A stretch of 64,000 bases of DNA from Collinsella aerofaciens (GTDB lineage Bacteria; Actinomycetota; Coriobacteriia; Coriobacteriales; Coriobacteriaceae). Positions 1-8,871 of the stretch are shown here, piece by piece. Position 1 is the stretch's first letter. Each line of letters starts with the position of its first letter. Location: the NCBI RefSeq assembly GCF_015548375.1, contig NZ_JADMWW010000014.1:1-64000 (forward strand). Reading direction: 5' to 3'. The notes beneath the pieces are model-generated. The model did not search any database and was not told the origin of the DNA. It was given only the letters and a program-made list of their open reading frames with translations. The position numbers and the translations under genes are program-made.

Positions 1-18
1 ACGGTGGCCATTATTCGG

Positions 19-100
19 TGACCGGGATTGGTCAAAATAGTTTGACTATTAGCGGCTAAAATCGCCCGGCGCTAACAGCGCGCGGTAAAGCGGGCGATAA
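19..100. terminator. Inverted repeat at the left edge, possible terminator of an off-window gene
   Basis: The octamers ATCGCCCG and CGGGCGAT bracket a GC-rich loop in the first 100 bases, and no T-run follows. It could end a gene lying to the left or be a leader structure for the TM2 gene that follows. No coding region is visible in bases 1-123. Confidence 0.25.
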
Positions 101-123
101 TCCCCGGCTATGGTAAGAAGGGC

Positions 124-1158
124 ATGGGGTGGATCAAAAATCCGAAGAAGGCTGCTTACAATGCCGTATACAGCAGAACGACCGTCGGAGTTGGGGATGT
201 CGCTCGCGCCGTTGCTAAATCAGGCGCTCGGAGCTCGGCGTCAAGGACGTCCTCAATTACTGTTTCATCGCATGAAATTACACCTTTGGCGAAGCCTGAA
301 CAGAAATCTCTCACTCGAGAGATTACGTCGGTTGACAGGGCAAACAAGGCGCTTTTGCTATGCTTCCTTCTTGGGTGGTCGGGCGCTCATAGGGCGTATG
401 CACGGATGTGGGGTAGCTTCTTTCTATATCTCTTTACCTTTGGCCTTTTTGGATTTGGTTGGCTGTTTGATATTGTGACACTACTGATGAGACGCTCCGA
501 GCTAAGGCGTCTCGGCGACAGTGATCCGACTCAACAGCAAGCGCCATGTTCCGCTGATTCTACATTCGATCGAAATGTCGCCGACTCCGGAAATTGGGAA
601 CAGCGTGGAGATGGGGAGGCTGCGGCTCGGCTAGAGCTTCAACGTAAAAACCGTGCCTATATGGAAGAAAACGGCATCGATGTGGAGATGTTTACCGAGG
701 AAAAGGTCGCGGCGGACGCCTTGCGAACCATTGAGTCGGTATGCCCGTGCATGCTTAGGTTTGGCCGAGGCATGAGCGAAGAGGAGCCAAGCATCAGCTT
801 TTGCTCTCCAACAAAGACGGGGAAAATGCCCAAGAATGTCGTCGAGGCCCGCATTTACCATCAGGACGTGAAGCTATTGATGGATTCCCACGGCTTCGAA
901 TTGCCGGAGTATGGTGACAGCATCAATGTCATGATCAGCTATCTAGCTGATGGGCGCATAAATAAAGTCGATATCCATGGGTTCCATAATGGCAGCTCCG
1001 TTAGTGTCTCCATTCGCAGGCGGAGCGACGATCTTGTTATGACGAGTGCGGGCACCATCGGAGAAACGGGTGCCTGGCAATCGCTGTGTCCTGGGGCAGA
1101 CCCCTCAGCCGGGGATCTGTTCAGGGCCTTGACCAAGGAGGTCGAAAGGATTTACTAG
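124..1158 (+). CDS. TM2-domain membrane protein with uncharacterised C-terminal domain
   Basis: 344 aa. Residues about 73-122 match the TM2 pattern: a hydrophobic helix beginning NKALLLCFLLG, a GAHRAYARMWG turn (compare the family's G-x-H-x-F/Y motif), then a second helix ending in FGWLFDIVTLLM. The first 70 residues are basic and Ser/Thr-rich, without a signal peptide. About 220 residues follow the TM2 pair and are predicted to be cytoplasmic and soluble. This part carries a Cys-rich VCPCMLRFG stretch and a beta-rich tail, and I recognise no family in it. TM2 proteins have no single known biochemical function. The ATG at 124 has AGAAGGG close upstream; an overlapping frame at 110-478 is a shadow. 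It is monocistronic on the plus strand and converges with the carboxypeptidase gene. Function is not assignable beyond the TM2 domain. Confidence 0.7.
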   Translation: MGWIKNPKKAAYNAVYSRTTVGVGDVARAVAKSGARSSASRTSSITVSSHEITPLAKPEQKSLTREITSVDRANKALLLCFLLGWSGAHRAYARMWGSFFLYLFTFGLFGFGWLFDIVTLLMRRSELRRLGDSDPTQQQAPCSADSTFDRNVADSGNWEQRGDGEAAARLELQRKNRAYMEENGIDVEMFTEEKVAADALRTIESVCPCMLRFGRGMSEEEPSISFCSPTKTGKMPKNVVEARIYHQDVKLLMDSHGFELPEYGDSINVMISYLADGRINKVDIHGFHNGSSVSVSIRRRSDDLVMTSAGTIGETGAWQSLCPGADPSAGDLFRALTKEVERIY

Positions 1159-1258
1159 CATGCCCGGCGACCCGTTTTCAAGGTCCGAAAAGACATAGCG
1201 AAGGTAAACGGCTAGCAATGTCGCTTTGGTGATTCTGACGCATTCCGTTTAAGAGGTA

Positions 1259-1289
1259 TTAAAAAAGAGGCGCCCCGTTGGACGCCTCT
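1259..1289 (-). terminator. Intrinsic terminator of the D,D-carboxypeptidase gene
   Basis: Read on the minus strand, a GAGGCG/CGCCTC stem with a short GC loop is followed directly by TTTTTT. It lies 30 bases beyond the stop codon at 1319. Confidence 0.8.
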
Positions 1290-1318
1290 CCAATCGCAAA
1301 TGTAATGTTCCCTCAGCC

Positions 1319-2659
1319 CTACACCTCGGGCGCCTTGGCTACGGTCTCGCTCTCTGCCGTGAGCGGGCGGTTGTCGATGCGGCGGCCCAGGCGGTCGAGC
1401 TTCACAAGGAGCCATTCAATGGGATTCGGCCCCGAGCCTTCCTCGTCGGCAACCAAATCCACGACGGCAATCTTGGTGCCGTCCTGCTTGAGTGTAACGC
1501 TGCCCACCTTGTCGCCCACATGCACCGTGCCCGAAAGATCGTCGTAGCTAACCTTTTCGGTCACCTCGCCGGCAAGAGAAAACACGGTCGCTTGCGCCGT
1601 GGGATCGGCGAGCGTGGCGTCGATTGTCTTATCCGTCCAGTCGGTTTGACTAATGCGCGCCATAAGCGGGTTGCCGTTGACGGTCTTTTCTTGCGTGTTG
1701 GCGATTGCGACCGTCACCTTGTGGTCGTAGTACCAGTTGGCAAGGGTGGCGGTATCGGTAAAGCGCTGATCGGTGGTGGTGGAGTTCAAAATAACGGTGT
1801 AGATCTCGTCGCCGTCGCGGTTGTAGGCGCTCGTAAAGCAATAGCCCGCGTCGTCGGTGGTGCCGGTCTTGCCGCCGATGTTGCCATCTTGGCCCAGCAA
1901 ATAGTTATGCGTGTCCATGGAATGCGAATGGTCGGTGCCGTCGGCGCCCGTGACTTCGATCCAGGAATCCTCGCTCGCTACGACCTCGCGGATCGTGTCG
2001 TTTTTCATGGCCTCCTGCATCATCAGCGCTACGTCGTGTGCGGTTGAGTGCATATTGCCAGCCCACTCATCAAAGTCCAGACCATGCGGGTTTTCAAAAA
2101 GCGTACCGGTGCAGCCGAGCTTCTTAGCGCGCTCGTTCATGGCCTTCACAAATGTGGCCTCGGCGTCTTTGGTCTTAGGGTCGATTTTCTTGCCCACATA
2201 TTCGGCGAGCACGATGGCGGCGTCGTTGCCCGAGGGAATCATCAGGCCGCGCAGTGCCTGCTCCACGGTAAGCTCGTCGCCTTCGAGCAAGCCGGCGGTC
2301 GAATTACCCACAGTGGCTGCGGCGTTGCTCACCGTGACCTTCTCGTCCATCTTGCAATTCTCGACGGTTAGGATTGCGGTCATGACCTTGGTGATCGAGG
2401 CAATCTTGACCTGCTCATCGGCGCCGCGCCCATAGTAGACGGTGCCGTCTTTGCCCATGACGAGGGCATTGGTCGCATCGATATCGGGCAGGTTTTCGGC
2501 CGTGATGCCGCGCGCATCGGCGGTTTTGCCGCAAACATTGTCGGTCGTGAGCACTTGGGCGCCGGCGACGGTGGGCGCGCCAGCGGCAAGGGCGATAGCG
2601 CAGACAAAGCCGGCGGCAAGCTGGGCTGAGCGCTTTGCAAAAGAGGTGAGGGACTTCAC
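1319..2659 (-). CDS. dacA: D-alanyl-D-alanine carboxypeptidase (S11 penicillin-binding protein)
   Basis: This exported peptidase trims the terminal D-Ala from peptidoglycan stem peptides. All three active-site motifs of the S11/PBP5 family are present in order: SITK (SxxK, nucleophile serine), SGN in the segment IPSGNDAAI, and KTGT in GGKTGTTDD. A C-terminal beta domain of about 120 residues follows, as in PBP5. I chose the GTG at 2659 (446 aa) because it begins with a good signal peptide: VKSLTSFAKR, then a 20-residue hydrophobic core ending AGA. A minus-strand TATACT box at 2699-2704 also lies inside the longer alternative from 2770. No strong ribosome binding site decides the start. It is transcribed away from the VanRS-like pair and shares its upstream region, so control by that pair is plausible but inferred. 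Confidence 0.85.
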   Translation of the reverse strand: MKSLTSFAKRSAQLAAGFVCAIALAAGAPTVAGAQVLTTDNVCGKTADARGITAENLPDIDATNALVMGKDGTVYYGRGADEQVKIASITKVMTAILTVENCKMDEKVTVSNAAATVGNSTAGLLEGDELTVEQALRGLMIPSGNDAAIVLAEYVGKKIDPKTKDAEATFVKAMNERAKKLGCTGTLFENPHGLDFDEWAGNMHSTAHDVALMMQEAMKNDTIREVVASEDSWIEVTGADGTDHSHSMDTHNYLLGQDGNIGGKTGTTDDAGYCFTSAYNRDGDEIYTVILNSTTTDQRFTDTATLANWYYDHKVTVAIANTQEKTVNGNPLMARISQTDWTDKTIDATLADPTAQATVFSLAGEVTEKVSYDDLSGTVHVGDKVGSVTLKQDGTKIAVVDLVADEEGSGPNPIEWLLVKLDRLGRRIDNRPLTAESETVAKAPEV

Positions 2660-2698
2660 AGATTTCGCTTTCGACGGGATGGTCTCTTCTGAAACTAG

Positions 2699-2704
2699 AG
2701 TATA
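2699..2704 (-). promoter_or_regulatory. Candidate -10 box of dacA
   Basis: TATACT on the minus strand lies about 40 bases upstream of the chosen GTG start at 2659. No good -35 hexamer is visible. Confidence 0.35.
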
Positions 2705-2856
2705 TCGTTTGCCGGCGTCGGCGATCATCGCGTGCGCGCTTGGCCCACATCCGCACCCGAACGGGCACAAGGGTGCTTAAGGCCGACTTAATCACCCACG
2801 CTTGTTGTGTGTGGCGTGCGTCGCCTCAGGCATAATGGAGCGCGAGAGGAGCACGC

Positions 2857-3552
2857 ATGAACGAGCGCATTTTGGTAGTTGATGACGAGAAGGCCATCGC
2901 CGACTTGGTTGGCATCTACCTTACAAAAGAGGGCTTTGATGTCCAGATTGCCTATAGCGGGGCCGATGCTGCCAAGGCGATTTTGGAGCAGGAGTTCGAT
3001 CTGGCGCTGCTTGATGTCATGCTGCCCGATATCGATGGGTTTGAGCTGCTGCGTACGATCCGTTCCAGCCATACCTATCCCGTGATCATGCTGACGGCGC
3101 GCGATGCCCAGCAAGACAAGATCGGGGGCCTTTCGCTTGGCGCGGACGATTACGTGGTTAAGCCGTTCCGTCCGCTGGAGCTCATCGCGCGCGTGCACGC
3201 TCAGCTTCGCCGCTACACCAGCTACGGTAGCCGTGCACAGGCGGCTGAGTCGCCGACCATTCAGCTCGACGGCTTGGAGATCAACCGCGATGCTCGTTCC
3301 GTAACGGTGGACGGTTCACCGGTACGCCTCACACCCACCGAGTATTCAATCTTGCTGTATCTGGTCGAGCATCGCGGCAGCGTGGTGGCCGTGGAGGACC
3401 TGTTCCGCGCGGTATGGAACGAGGACTTTATGCCCGGCTCCAACAATACGGTGATGGTGCACATTCGCCACTTGCGCGAAAAGATCGGCGACGACGCACA
3501 AAAGCCGCGCTTTATCAAAAACGTCTGGGGCGTCGGCTACATCATCGAATAA
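2857..3552 (+). CDS. OmpR-family response regulator, VanR-like
   Basis: 231 aa. The receiver domain shows the acidic pair D9/D10, phospho-acceptor D53 (LLDVMLPDIDG) and K102 (DDYVVKPF). The C-terminal winged helix spans about 135-231 and ends in the typical KNVWGVGYIIE. Receiver and linker resemble VanR regulators, which respond to cell-wall precursor stress. The start has AGGAG seven bases upstream. The gene is followed after 26 bases by its histidine kinase and is divergent from a D,D-carboxypeptidase gene, a setting like van and other envelope-stress loci. No vanHAX-type genes are present, so it is a VanR-like housekeeping or envelope regulator, not evidence of glycopeptide resistance. Confidence 0.85.
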   Translation: MNERILVVDDEKAIADLVGIYLTKEGFDVQIAYSGADAAKAILEQEFDLALLDVMLPDIDGFELLRTIRSSHTYPVIMLTARDAQQDKIGGLSLGADDYVVKPFRPLELIARVHAQLRRYTSYGSRAQAAESPTIQLDGLEINRDARSVTVDGSPVRLTPTEYSILLYLVEHRGSVVAVEDLFRAVWNEDFMPGSNNTVMVHIRHLREKIGDDAQKPRFIKNVWGVGYIIE

Positions 3553-3578
3553 CGCTTTTCGCTTGTGAGGATCTTGAT

Positions 3579-4817
3579 ATGACAAAAGACGATAGGCAAG
3601 CGTTCGAGGTGCCCGATCGACTCTTTGAATACGTGAGGTCAGTCGTCGACAACCGCGCACTTGCAACGGTGCTGCTCTTTTTGCTGAGCCTGCTGCTGAT
3701 TGGCATCGACAACATCGCCGGAATCTTGACGGTGCTGCTTGCCGGCTTTTTGCTGATCGATCGATTTGAGATCGTGCGCCGCTGCATGGTGATTGGCGGC
3801 GCCGCGTGGGCCATGACGTTGGCGATTGGCGCCATGGCGCTCGGCGGCATCGAAGGGCCGGTGTTGTTCGATGCCGGCTTTGTATTCAACATGCTTGGCT
3901 TTGTGCTGGCGCTTGCCGCGTGCGTGCTGTTCTTGTGCGGCCGCGCCCTGTACTACCAGGGCTACGAGCAGGGCGAGCAGCATGCCGATTGTGTGCTGGC
4001 TGCTCGTATTCAAGATCGCCTGATCGATCACCCCGACACCTGGGACAACATCGACGGCGACTTCTTGGAGGTCGAGGGCGCCCTTAACCGCGTGCGTGAC
4101 CGTGAGCGCAAGGTGCAACAGGCCTTGCGTGACGAATCTCATCGCAAGGACGATCTGGTCACGTACTTGGCACATGACCTACGCACCCCGCTTGCCAGTG
4201 TGGTGGGCTATCTTTCGCTGCTGCAAGAGGCTCCCGAGCTGCCGGTTGAGCAACGTGCGCACTTTACGGGCGTGGCTCTCGACAAAGCGCACCGGCTCGA
4301 TGCGCTCATCGAAGAGTTCTTCGATATCACGCGCTTTGACTTCCACGATATCGTGCTCACGCGCGGCTATGTTGATCTGGGGTTGCTGCTGGCTCAGGTG
4401 GCTGACGAGTTCTATCCCATCCTCAACGAGCAGCATAAGGAAGCCCAAGTTGATATTCGCGAGGACCTGACGGTGCTCGTGGATGGCGACAAGATGGCTC
4501 GCGTGTTCAACAACATCATGAAAAACGCCGTTGCCTATAGCTATGAGGGCTCGACCATCACGATCGAGGCCAGACGCCGGGACGGCGGTGGCGTGCGCGT
4601 GCGCTTTATCAATCAGGGCGATCCCATCCCTGAGGCAAAGCTCAAGGAGATCTTTGAGAAGTTCTATCGCCTGGATGCGGCGCGTGCGACCAATCGCGGC
4701 GGCGCTGGACTGGGGCTTGCCATCGCCAAGGAGATCGTATGCGCGCACGGCGGTACCGTTGCATGTGAATCGACGCCCGAACACACGATATTCACCATCG
4801 AGCTGCCCGCCGCATAG
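3579..4817 (+). CDS. Sensor histidine kinase, VanS-like
   Basis: 412 aa. Four hydrophobic segments lie near 28-42, 46-60, 70-88 and 103-121 with almost no extracytoplasmic loop, so sensing is probably within the membrane. A cytoplasmic linker and then the HisKA box (LAHDLRTPLASVVGYL, phospho-acceptor H199) follow. The N box is NNIMKNAVAYS and the G box GGAGLGLAIAKEIV. The ATG at 3579 follows GTGAGGA; an upstream in-frame extension overlaps the regulator gene and is not homologous. It is the cognate kinase of the upstream regulator by position. The ligand is unknown. Confidence 0.85.
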   Translation: MTKDDRQAFEVPDRLFEYVRSVVDNRALATVLLFLLSLLLIGIDNIAGILTVLLAGFLLIDRFEIVRRCMVIGGAAWAMTLAIGAMALGGIEGPVLFDAGFVFNMLGFVLALAACVLFLCGRALYYQGYEQGEQHADCVLAARIQDRLIDHPDTWDNIDGDFLEVEGALNRVRDRERKVQQALRDESHRKDDLVTYLAHDLRTPLASVVGYLSLLQEAPELPVEQRAHFTGVALDKAHRLDALIEEFFDITRFDFHDIVLTRGYVDLGLLLAQVADEFYPILNEQHKEAQVDIREDLTVLVDGDKMARVFNNIMKNAVAYSYEGSTITIEARRRDGGGVRVRFINQGDPIPEAKLKEIFEKFYRLDAARATNRGGAGLGLAIAKEIVCAHGGTVACESTPEHTIFTIELPAA

Positions 4818-4838
4818 CCAGTGTGCCCTTACAAACAC

Positions 4839-4865
4839 TTGACAATGCGCTCACGTGCATATGAG
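4839..4865 (+). promoter_or_regulatory. Candidate promoter of pstB
   Basis: A consensus TTGACA at 4839-4844 is followed by TATGAG at a short 15-base spacing, 55 bases ahead of the pstB start. Confidence 0.35.
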
Positions 4866-4920
4866 CCGCGATTCCTACTATCGATACTGCTGAATTGATA
4901 TCGATGTGGAGGTATGCGGT

Positions 4921-5796
4921 ATGACGGCTGCTGCGGCTGTGGAGCCCACGGAGCTTGAAGAACTCATGAAAGCGCAGGCCGAGGCCGCGCGCGAGCGCGA
5001 GGTTGGGGATGCGACTCGCCCCACGGCAGAGGATCTTGCCGCCTCGCCGACGCGCATCGATGTCGAGGGCCTCGACCTGTTCTATGGCGACCATCATGCG
5101 CTCAAGGACGTGAATATCAAGATCCGCGACAAGCAGATCACCTCGTTTATCGGCCCTTCGGGCTGCGGCAAGTCAACGCTGCTGCGTTGCTTTAACCGCA
5201 TGAACGATGGCATCAAGGATTGCCGCATCGAGGGCAGGATTGCACTCGACGGTCAGGATATCCTGGGCGATTGCGACATCTGCCGCCTGCGCCAGCGCGT
5301 GGGTATGGTGTTCCAGCGCCCCAACCCGTTTCCCATGAGCATTTACGACAACGTCGCCTATGGCCCTCGCGGCATGGGGGTGCGAGACCGCACCGTGCTC
5401 GACGAGCTGGTTGAGGACTCCCTGCGCCGTGCCGCCCTGTGGGATGAGGTCAAGGACAAGCTCAAAGAGTCGGGTCTGGGTCTTTCGGGCGGCCAGCAGC
5501 AGCGTCTGTGCATCGCCCGCGCACTTGCCGTGCAGCCCGACATTCTGCTGATGGACGAGCCGACCTCGGCACTCGACCCTGTGTCGACGCTGGTGGTGGA
5601 GCAGCTGGCCTGCGAGCTCAAAGAGACCTGCACGCTCGTGGTCGTTACGCACAATATGCAGCAGGCGGCGCGTATCTCCGATTCGGTCGCATTCTTTTTG
5701 CTGGGTGAGCTGGTGGAGCACGCGCCCACCGCGCAACTCTTCAAGAATCCGACCGATCCGCGCACGGCGGATTATTTGACGGGGCGTTTTGGCTGA
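4921..5796 (+). CDS. pstB: Phosphate ABC transporter ATP-binding protein PstB
   Basis: 291 aa. The ATPase shows Walker [10 protein letters not shown] (residues 78-86), signature LSGGQQQRL, Walker [13 protein letters not shown] and a switch histidine in [10 protein letters not shown]. The [18 protein letters not shown] stretch is diagnostic of PstB. An Ala/Glu-rich leader of about 45 residues makes it longer than the usual 250-260 aa. The ATG at 4921 sits eight bases after GGAGG; a GTG at 4906 is less likely. In known systems PstB energises PstSCA for high-affinity phosphate uptake and takes part in signalling to PhoR. Here the usual pstS, pstC, pstA and phoU are absent, and the gene is followed directly by a PhoB/PhoR-like pair. 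Confidence 0.88.
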   Translation: MTAAAAVEPTELEELMKAQAEAAREREVGDATRPTAEDLAASPTRIDVEGLDLFYGDHHALKDVNIKIRDKQITSFIGPSGCGKSTLLRCFNRMNDGIKDCRIEGRIALDGQDILGDCDICRLRQRVGMVFQRPNPFPMSIYDNVAYGPRGMGVRDRTVLDELVEDSLRRAALWDEVKDKLKESGLGLSGGQQQRLCIARALAVQPDILLMDEPTSALDPVSTLVVEQLACELKETCTLVVVTHNMQQAARISDSVAFFLLGELVEHAPTAQLFKNPTDPRTADYLTGRFG

Positions 5797-5860
5797 TACC
5801 ATCTAGTAAAGGTACCTTTAGGGTTAAGATGCGGTCATGCCGGCCGCAAAGGGGTTCAAC

Positions 5861-6589
5861 ATGATCTATTACGTCGAGGACGATGACAACATCAGGGATT
5901 TGACGGTCTATGCGCTGCGCAAGCAGGGGATTGAGGCCGAAGGCTTTTCGTGCGACGGTGAGTTTAAGGCTGCCGTGGCGCGACGGGTACCCGATGCCGT
6001 CCTGCTCGACATCATGCTGCCCGATACCGATGGCTTGGCGATTATGCGTCGACTGCGTGCCGATCGCCTGACGGCGACGGTGCCCATCATGATGCTTACC
6101 GCCAAGGATACCGAGCTCGACAAGGTGATGGCGCTCGATGGCGGTGCCGACGATTACCTGACTAAGCCGTTTTCGCTCATGGAGCTCGCCAGCCGCTGCC
6201 GCGCACTGCTGCGTCGCGGCGGCATGGTCAAACAGGCAAGCGATGTGCTCAGCGTGGGCGACATTGTGCTCTCGCCCAGCCATCGTGAGGTGACTGTTGC
6301 CGACGAGTCGCTTAAGCTCACCCTGCGCGAGTTCGACCTGCTCGAGTACCTCATGCGCAAGCCCGGCGTGGTCTTTACCCGCGAGTCGTTGCTGCAGAGC
6401 GTGTGGGGCTGGGACTTCGACGGCGGTTCGCGCACCGTTGACGTGCACGTGCAGACGCTTCGCCAAAAACTGGGCGAGCATGCCAGCGCCATCGAGACCG
6501 TGCGCGGCGTGGGCTACCGCTTGGCCGAGCCTTCTGCCGGTGATGGTGCCGAAGGTGACGACACCGCGGCCACCGCATCGGAGGAGTAA
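5861..6589 (+). CDS. OmpR-family response regulator, PhoB-like
   Basis: 242 aa. The receiver has the DDD acidic patch at residues 7-9, D50 as phospho-acceptor (LLDIMLPDTDG) and the lysine of DDYLTKPFS. A winged helix follows (SVWGWDFDGGSRTVDVHVQTLR), then an acidic Gly/Asp/Glu tail of about 20 residues not needed for the fold. I chose the ATG at 5861 because AAAGGGG lies seven bases upstream; an in-frame ATG at 5837 lacks one. The position between pstB and a PhoR-like kinase makes phosphate-starvation control likely, though this is inferred from context. Confidence 0.83.
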   Translation: MIYYVEDDDNIRDLTVYALRKQGIEAEGFSCDGEFKAAVARRVPDAVLLDIMLPDTDGLAIMRRLRADRLTATVPIMMLTAKDTELDKVMALDGGADDYLTKPFSLMELASRCRALLRRGGMVKQASDVLSVGDIVLSPSHREVTVADESLKLTLREFDLLEYLMRKPGVVFTRESLLQSVWGWDFDGGSRTVDVHVQTLRQKLGEHASAIETVRGVGYRLAEPSAGDGAEGDDTAATASEE

Positions 6590-6592
6590 CCC

Positions 6593-8017
6593 GTGGTCTT
6601 CGCCCCCCAGGGAAAACATACGCTGTCGCACCGCGTTTTTGTGACGATCTTTGTCTGCGCCATGGCGGTTATCGTGGCGTTTACGGTGCTGGGTGCGTTC
6701 TTTGTGCAAAACACCTTGGCGGATGCCACGAGTGCCAATCTGGCGCAGGAAACCGAGCTCATTGCTGCCGCTCTCGACGAACAGCAGGAGCCCATCCCGT
6801 TCTTGCGTAGTCTCGATCGCGAGGACTTGCGCATCACGCTGATTAACAAGGATGGATCGGTTGCCTACGACAACGAGGCGTCGCCTTCCACACTGCCCAA
6901 CCATGGCGATCGCCCCGAGGTCATCGAGGCCTTTGAGAGTGGTTTGGGTTCCGCGGAGCGCGCAAGCTCTACGCTCGACGAGATTATGCTGTATCGCGCC
7001 GTCGCCCTTGATAACGGCCAGGTTGTCCGCTTGGCGCAGGCCCAGCCTGGCGTTGCGGCGATTTTGCTGTCGATGGTGGCGCCGATGCTGCTTATCGCAG
7101 CAGCGGGTGCGGTACTCTCGTTTTTTATGGCGCGCCGCGAGTCCCGTGCCATCATCGCGCCGTTGCAAGAGGTGGATTTGGACCACCCACGCCGTAGCTA
7201 TGAGCACGCCTATGCCGAGATGGTCCCCATGCTTGAGCGTATCGAGTCGCAGCGCCAGGAACTCAAGCGCCAAATGGCGGTGCTAGCGGACAACGACCGT
7301 ATGCGCCGCGAGTTCACGGCGAATATCACCCATGAGCTCAAGACGCCGCTTACGGCGATTTCGGGCTATGCCGAGCTCATCGCAAACGGCATGGTCGAGG
7401 GCGAGGGCGACCTGCGCAACTTTGGCGGTCGCATCTATCGTGAGGCGGGCCGCTTGGCAGCGCTTGTCAACGATATCCTTACGCTGTCTAACTTGGACGA
7501 GGCCGAGCGTGCAGCTGAGGGCGAGGCGGTGCCCATTGGGTCCACGGAGCCTATTGAGCTCTCGCGTGCCATCTACGCGGTCGAGCAGCGTCTTGAACAG
7601 GTCGCCCGTCAGGCGAATGTGACGATAAGTCATGAGACCAAGTCTGTGGTCATCGAGGGCGTGTCGCGCTTGATTGACGAGCTCATCTATAATTTGGCAA
7701 GCAACGCCATCCGCTACAATCGACCCGGCGGTACGGTTACGCTGCAGTGCGGCACCAACGACGAAGGCCATCCGTTCCTTGCGGTCGCCGACACGGGAAT
7801 CGGTATCGCGCCTGAAGAACAGGGCAAGGTATTTGAGCGGTTCTATCGCGTGGACAAGAGCAGGTCCAAGGCACGCGGCGGAACCGGTCTGGGGCTTGCC
7901 ATTGTCAAGCATGCGGCCCTGTATCATCACGCCACGCTCGATCTGTCGAGCGAGTTGGGCGTGGGAACCACCATTACGGTGACGTTTCCCATACAGCAGG
8001 ACGAGCCATTCGCATAG
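6593..8017 (+). CDS. Sensor histidine kinase, PhoR-like
   Basis: 474 aa. TM1 is near 15-38 and TM2 near 155-178, bracketing an extracytoplasmic domain of about 115 residues. A short linker leads to HisKA (ITHELKTPLTAISGYAEL, H247), N box NLASNAIRYN, G1 box DTGIGIAPEEQG and G2 box GGTGLGLAIVKH. The GTG start at 6593 is six bases after GGAGGAG, which overlaps the end of the regulator gene, so the two are translationally linked. Architecture matches PhoR/WalK-type kinases. Confidence 0.83.
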   Translation: MVFAPQGKHTLSHRVFVTIFVCAMAVIVAFTVLGAFFVQNTLADATSANLAQETELIAAALDEQQEPIPFLRSLDREDLRITLINKDGSVAYDNEASPSTLPNHGDRPEVIEAFESGLGSAERASSTLDEIMLYRAVALDNGQVVRLAQAQPGVAAILLSMVAPMLLIAAAGAVLSFFMARRESRAIIAPLQEVDLDHPRRSYEHAYAEMVPMLERIESQRQELKRQMAVLADNDRMRREFTANITHELKTPLTAISGYAELIANGMVEGEGDLRNFGGRIYREAGRLAALVNDILTLSNLDEAERAAEGEAVPIGSTEPIELSRAIYAVEQRLEQVARQANVTISHETKSVVIEGVSRLIDELIYNLASNAIRYNRPGGTVTLQCGTNDEGHPFLAVADTGIGIAPEEQGKVFERFYRVDKSRSKARGGTGLGLAIVKHAALYHHATLDLSSELGVGTTITVTFPIQQDEPFA

Positions 8018-8042
8018 CGATACAACATAGATATTGATGTAG

Positions 8043-8071
8043 ACGCCGCATTTGACTTTCGGGTGCGGCGT
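8043..8071 (+). terminator. Stem-loop after the phoR-like gene
   Basis: An 8-bp stem ACGCCGCA/TGCGGCGT with a 13-base loop is followed by a T-rich but interrupted tract. It is a weak intrinsic terminator candidate. Confidence 0.5.
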
Positions 8072-8212
8072 TGTTGTGCAATTTTACGATTGCTTCCGAC
8101 ATTTTTACAGGAGAGCCTGTTTCTTATGTATAGAGTTTGGTCTCGGTAAAAAGATGCGATAACATACGGACAGTTTTGTCAATCCGAACTGGGGAAATGA
8201 AAGGCAAGCTGC

Positions 8213-8869
8213 ATGACCCTTCTCGAACTGTTCCAGCTGCTGAAGAAGCACCTTCAGCTGGTCATCACCCTTCCGGTGGTCTGCGCGATCGCCATGGGCA
8301 TCGTGTCCTTCGTTGCGATGGACAACACCTATACCGCGACGACGAGCATGTACATTCTCGCCAAGACCGACGATAGCGGTCAGATGAGCTACAACGATCT
8401 CTCGGCGAGTCAGATGCTTTCCAACGATATCGCCACGCTGCTGGATAGCGATAGCGTTAAGAGCGGCGCAGCCAATGAACTGGGCCTCACCGATCTGGAT
8501 GACTACAAGGTGTCTGTTTCCTCCGAGACCACCACGCGTGTCATTACGCTTTCGGTTACCGGCACCGATGCCAAGGAGACGGCTAAGGTCGCAAAGGCCA
8601 TAGCTAGCTCGGTGAGTACGGTCGCTCAGAACGTCGGCGCTGCCCAGAGCATCAACGTTATCGACGAGGCTAAGACCCCCGAAGCCCCCAGCGGCCCCAA
8701 GCGTATGCTGTACGTTGCTGTCGCGTTCCTCGCGGGCATCTTTATCGCAGTTGCCTATGTCGTTTTGGCAGACATGCTCAACACCCGCATCCGCGGTGCC
8801 GAAGAGGCAGAAGAGCTCCTGGGCATTCCCGTTGTTGGCCGAATTCCGGCTATGAAAGGTGGTAAATAG
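8213..8869 (+). CDS. Polysaccharide co-polymerase / tyrosine-kinase adaptor (Wzz-CpsC type)
   Basis: 218 aa. A Wzz-like membrane protein with TM1 near 17-36 and TM2 near 165-185 brackets an extracytoplasmic helical domain. The short cytoplasmic tail (LLGIPVVGRIPAMKGGK) is typical of CpsC/CapA adaptors that activate a separate BY-kinase. The start follows AAAGG by about nine bases. It is the first gene of a three-gene unit with the kinase and the PHP phosphatase. In Gram-positive bacteria this set controls chain length or export of surface polysaccharide, but no glycosyltransferase genes follow here. Confidence 0.8.
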   Translation: MTLLELFQLLKKHLQLVITLPVVCAIAMGIVSFVAMDNTYTATTSMYILAKTDDSGQMSYNDLSASQMLSNDIATLLDSDSVKSGAANELGLTDLDDYKVSVSSETTTRVITLSVTGTDAKETAKVAKAIASSVSTVAQNVGAAQSINVIDEAKTPEAPSGPKRMLYVAVAFLAGIFIAVAYVVLADMLNTRIRGAEEAEELLGIPVVGRIPAMKGGK

Positions 8870-8871
8870 GC

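Noticed and set aside
2857-4817. Vancomycin resistance locus
   Set aside because: Only VanR/VanS-like regulators and a carboxypeptidase are present; no VanA-type ligase, VanH or VanX.
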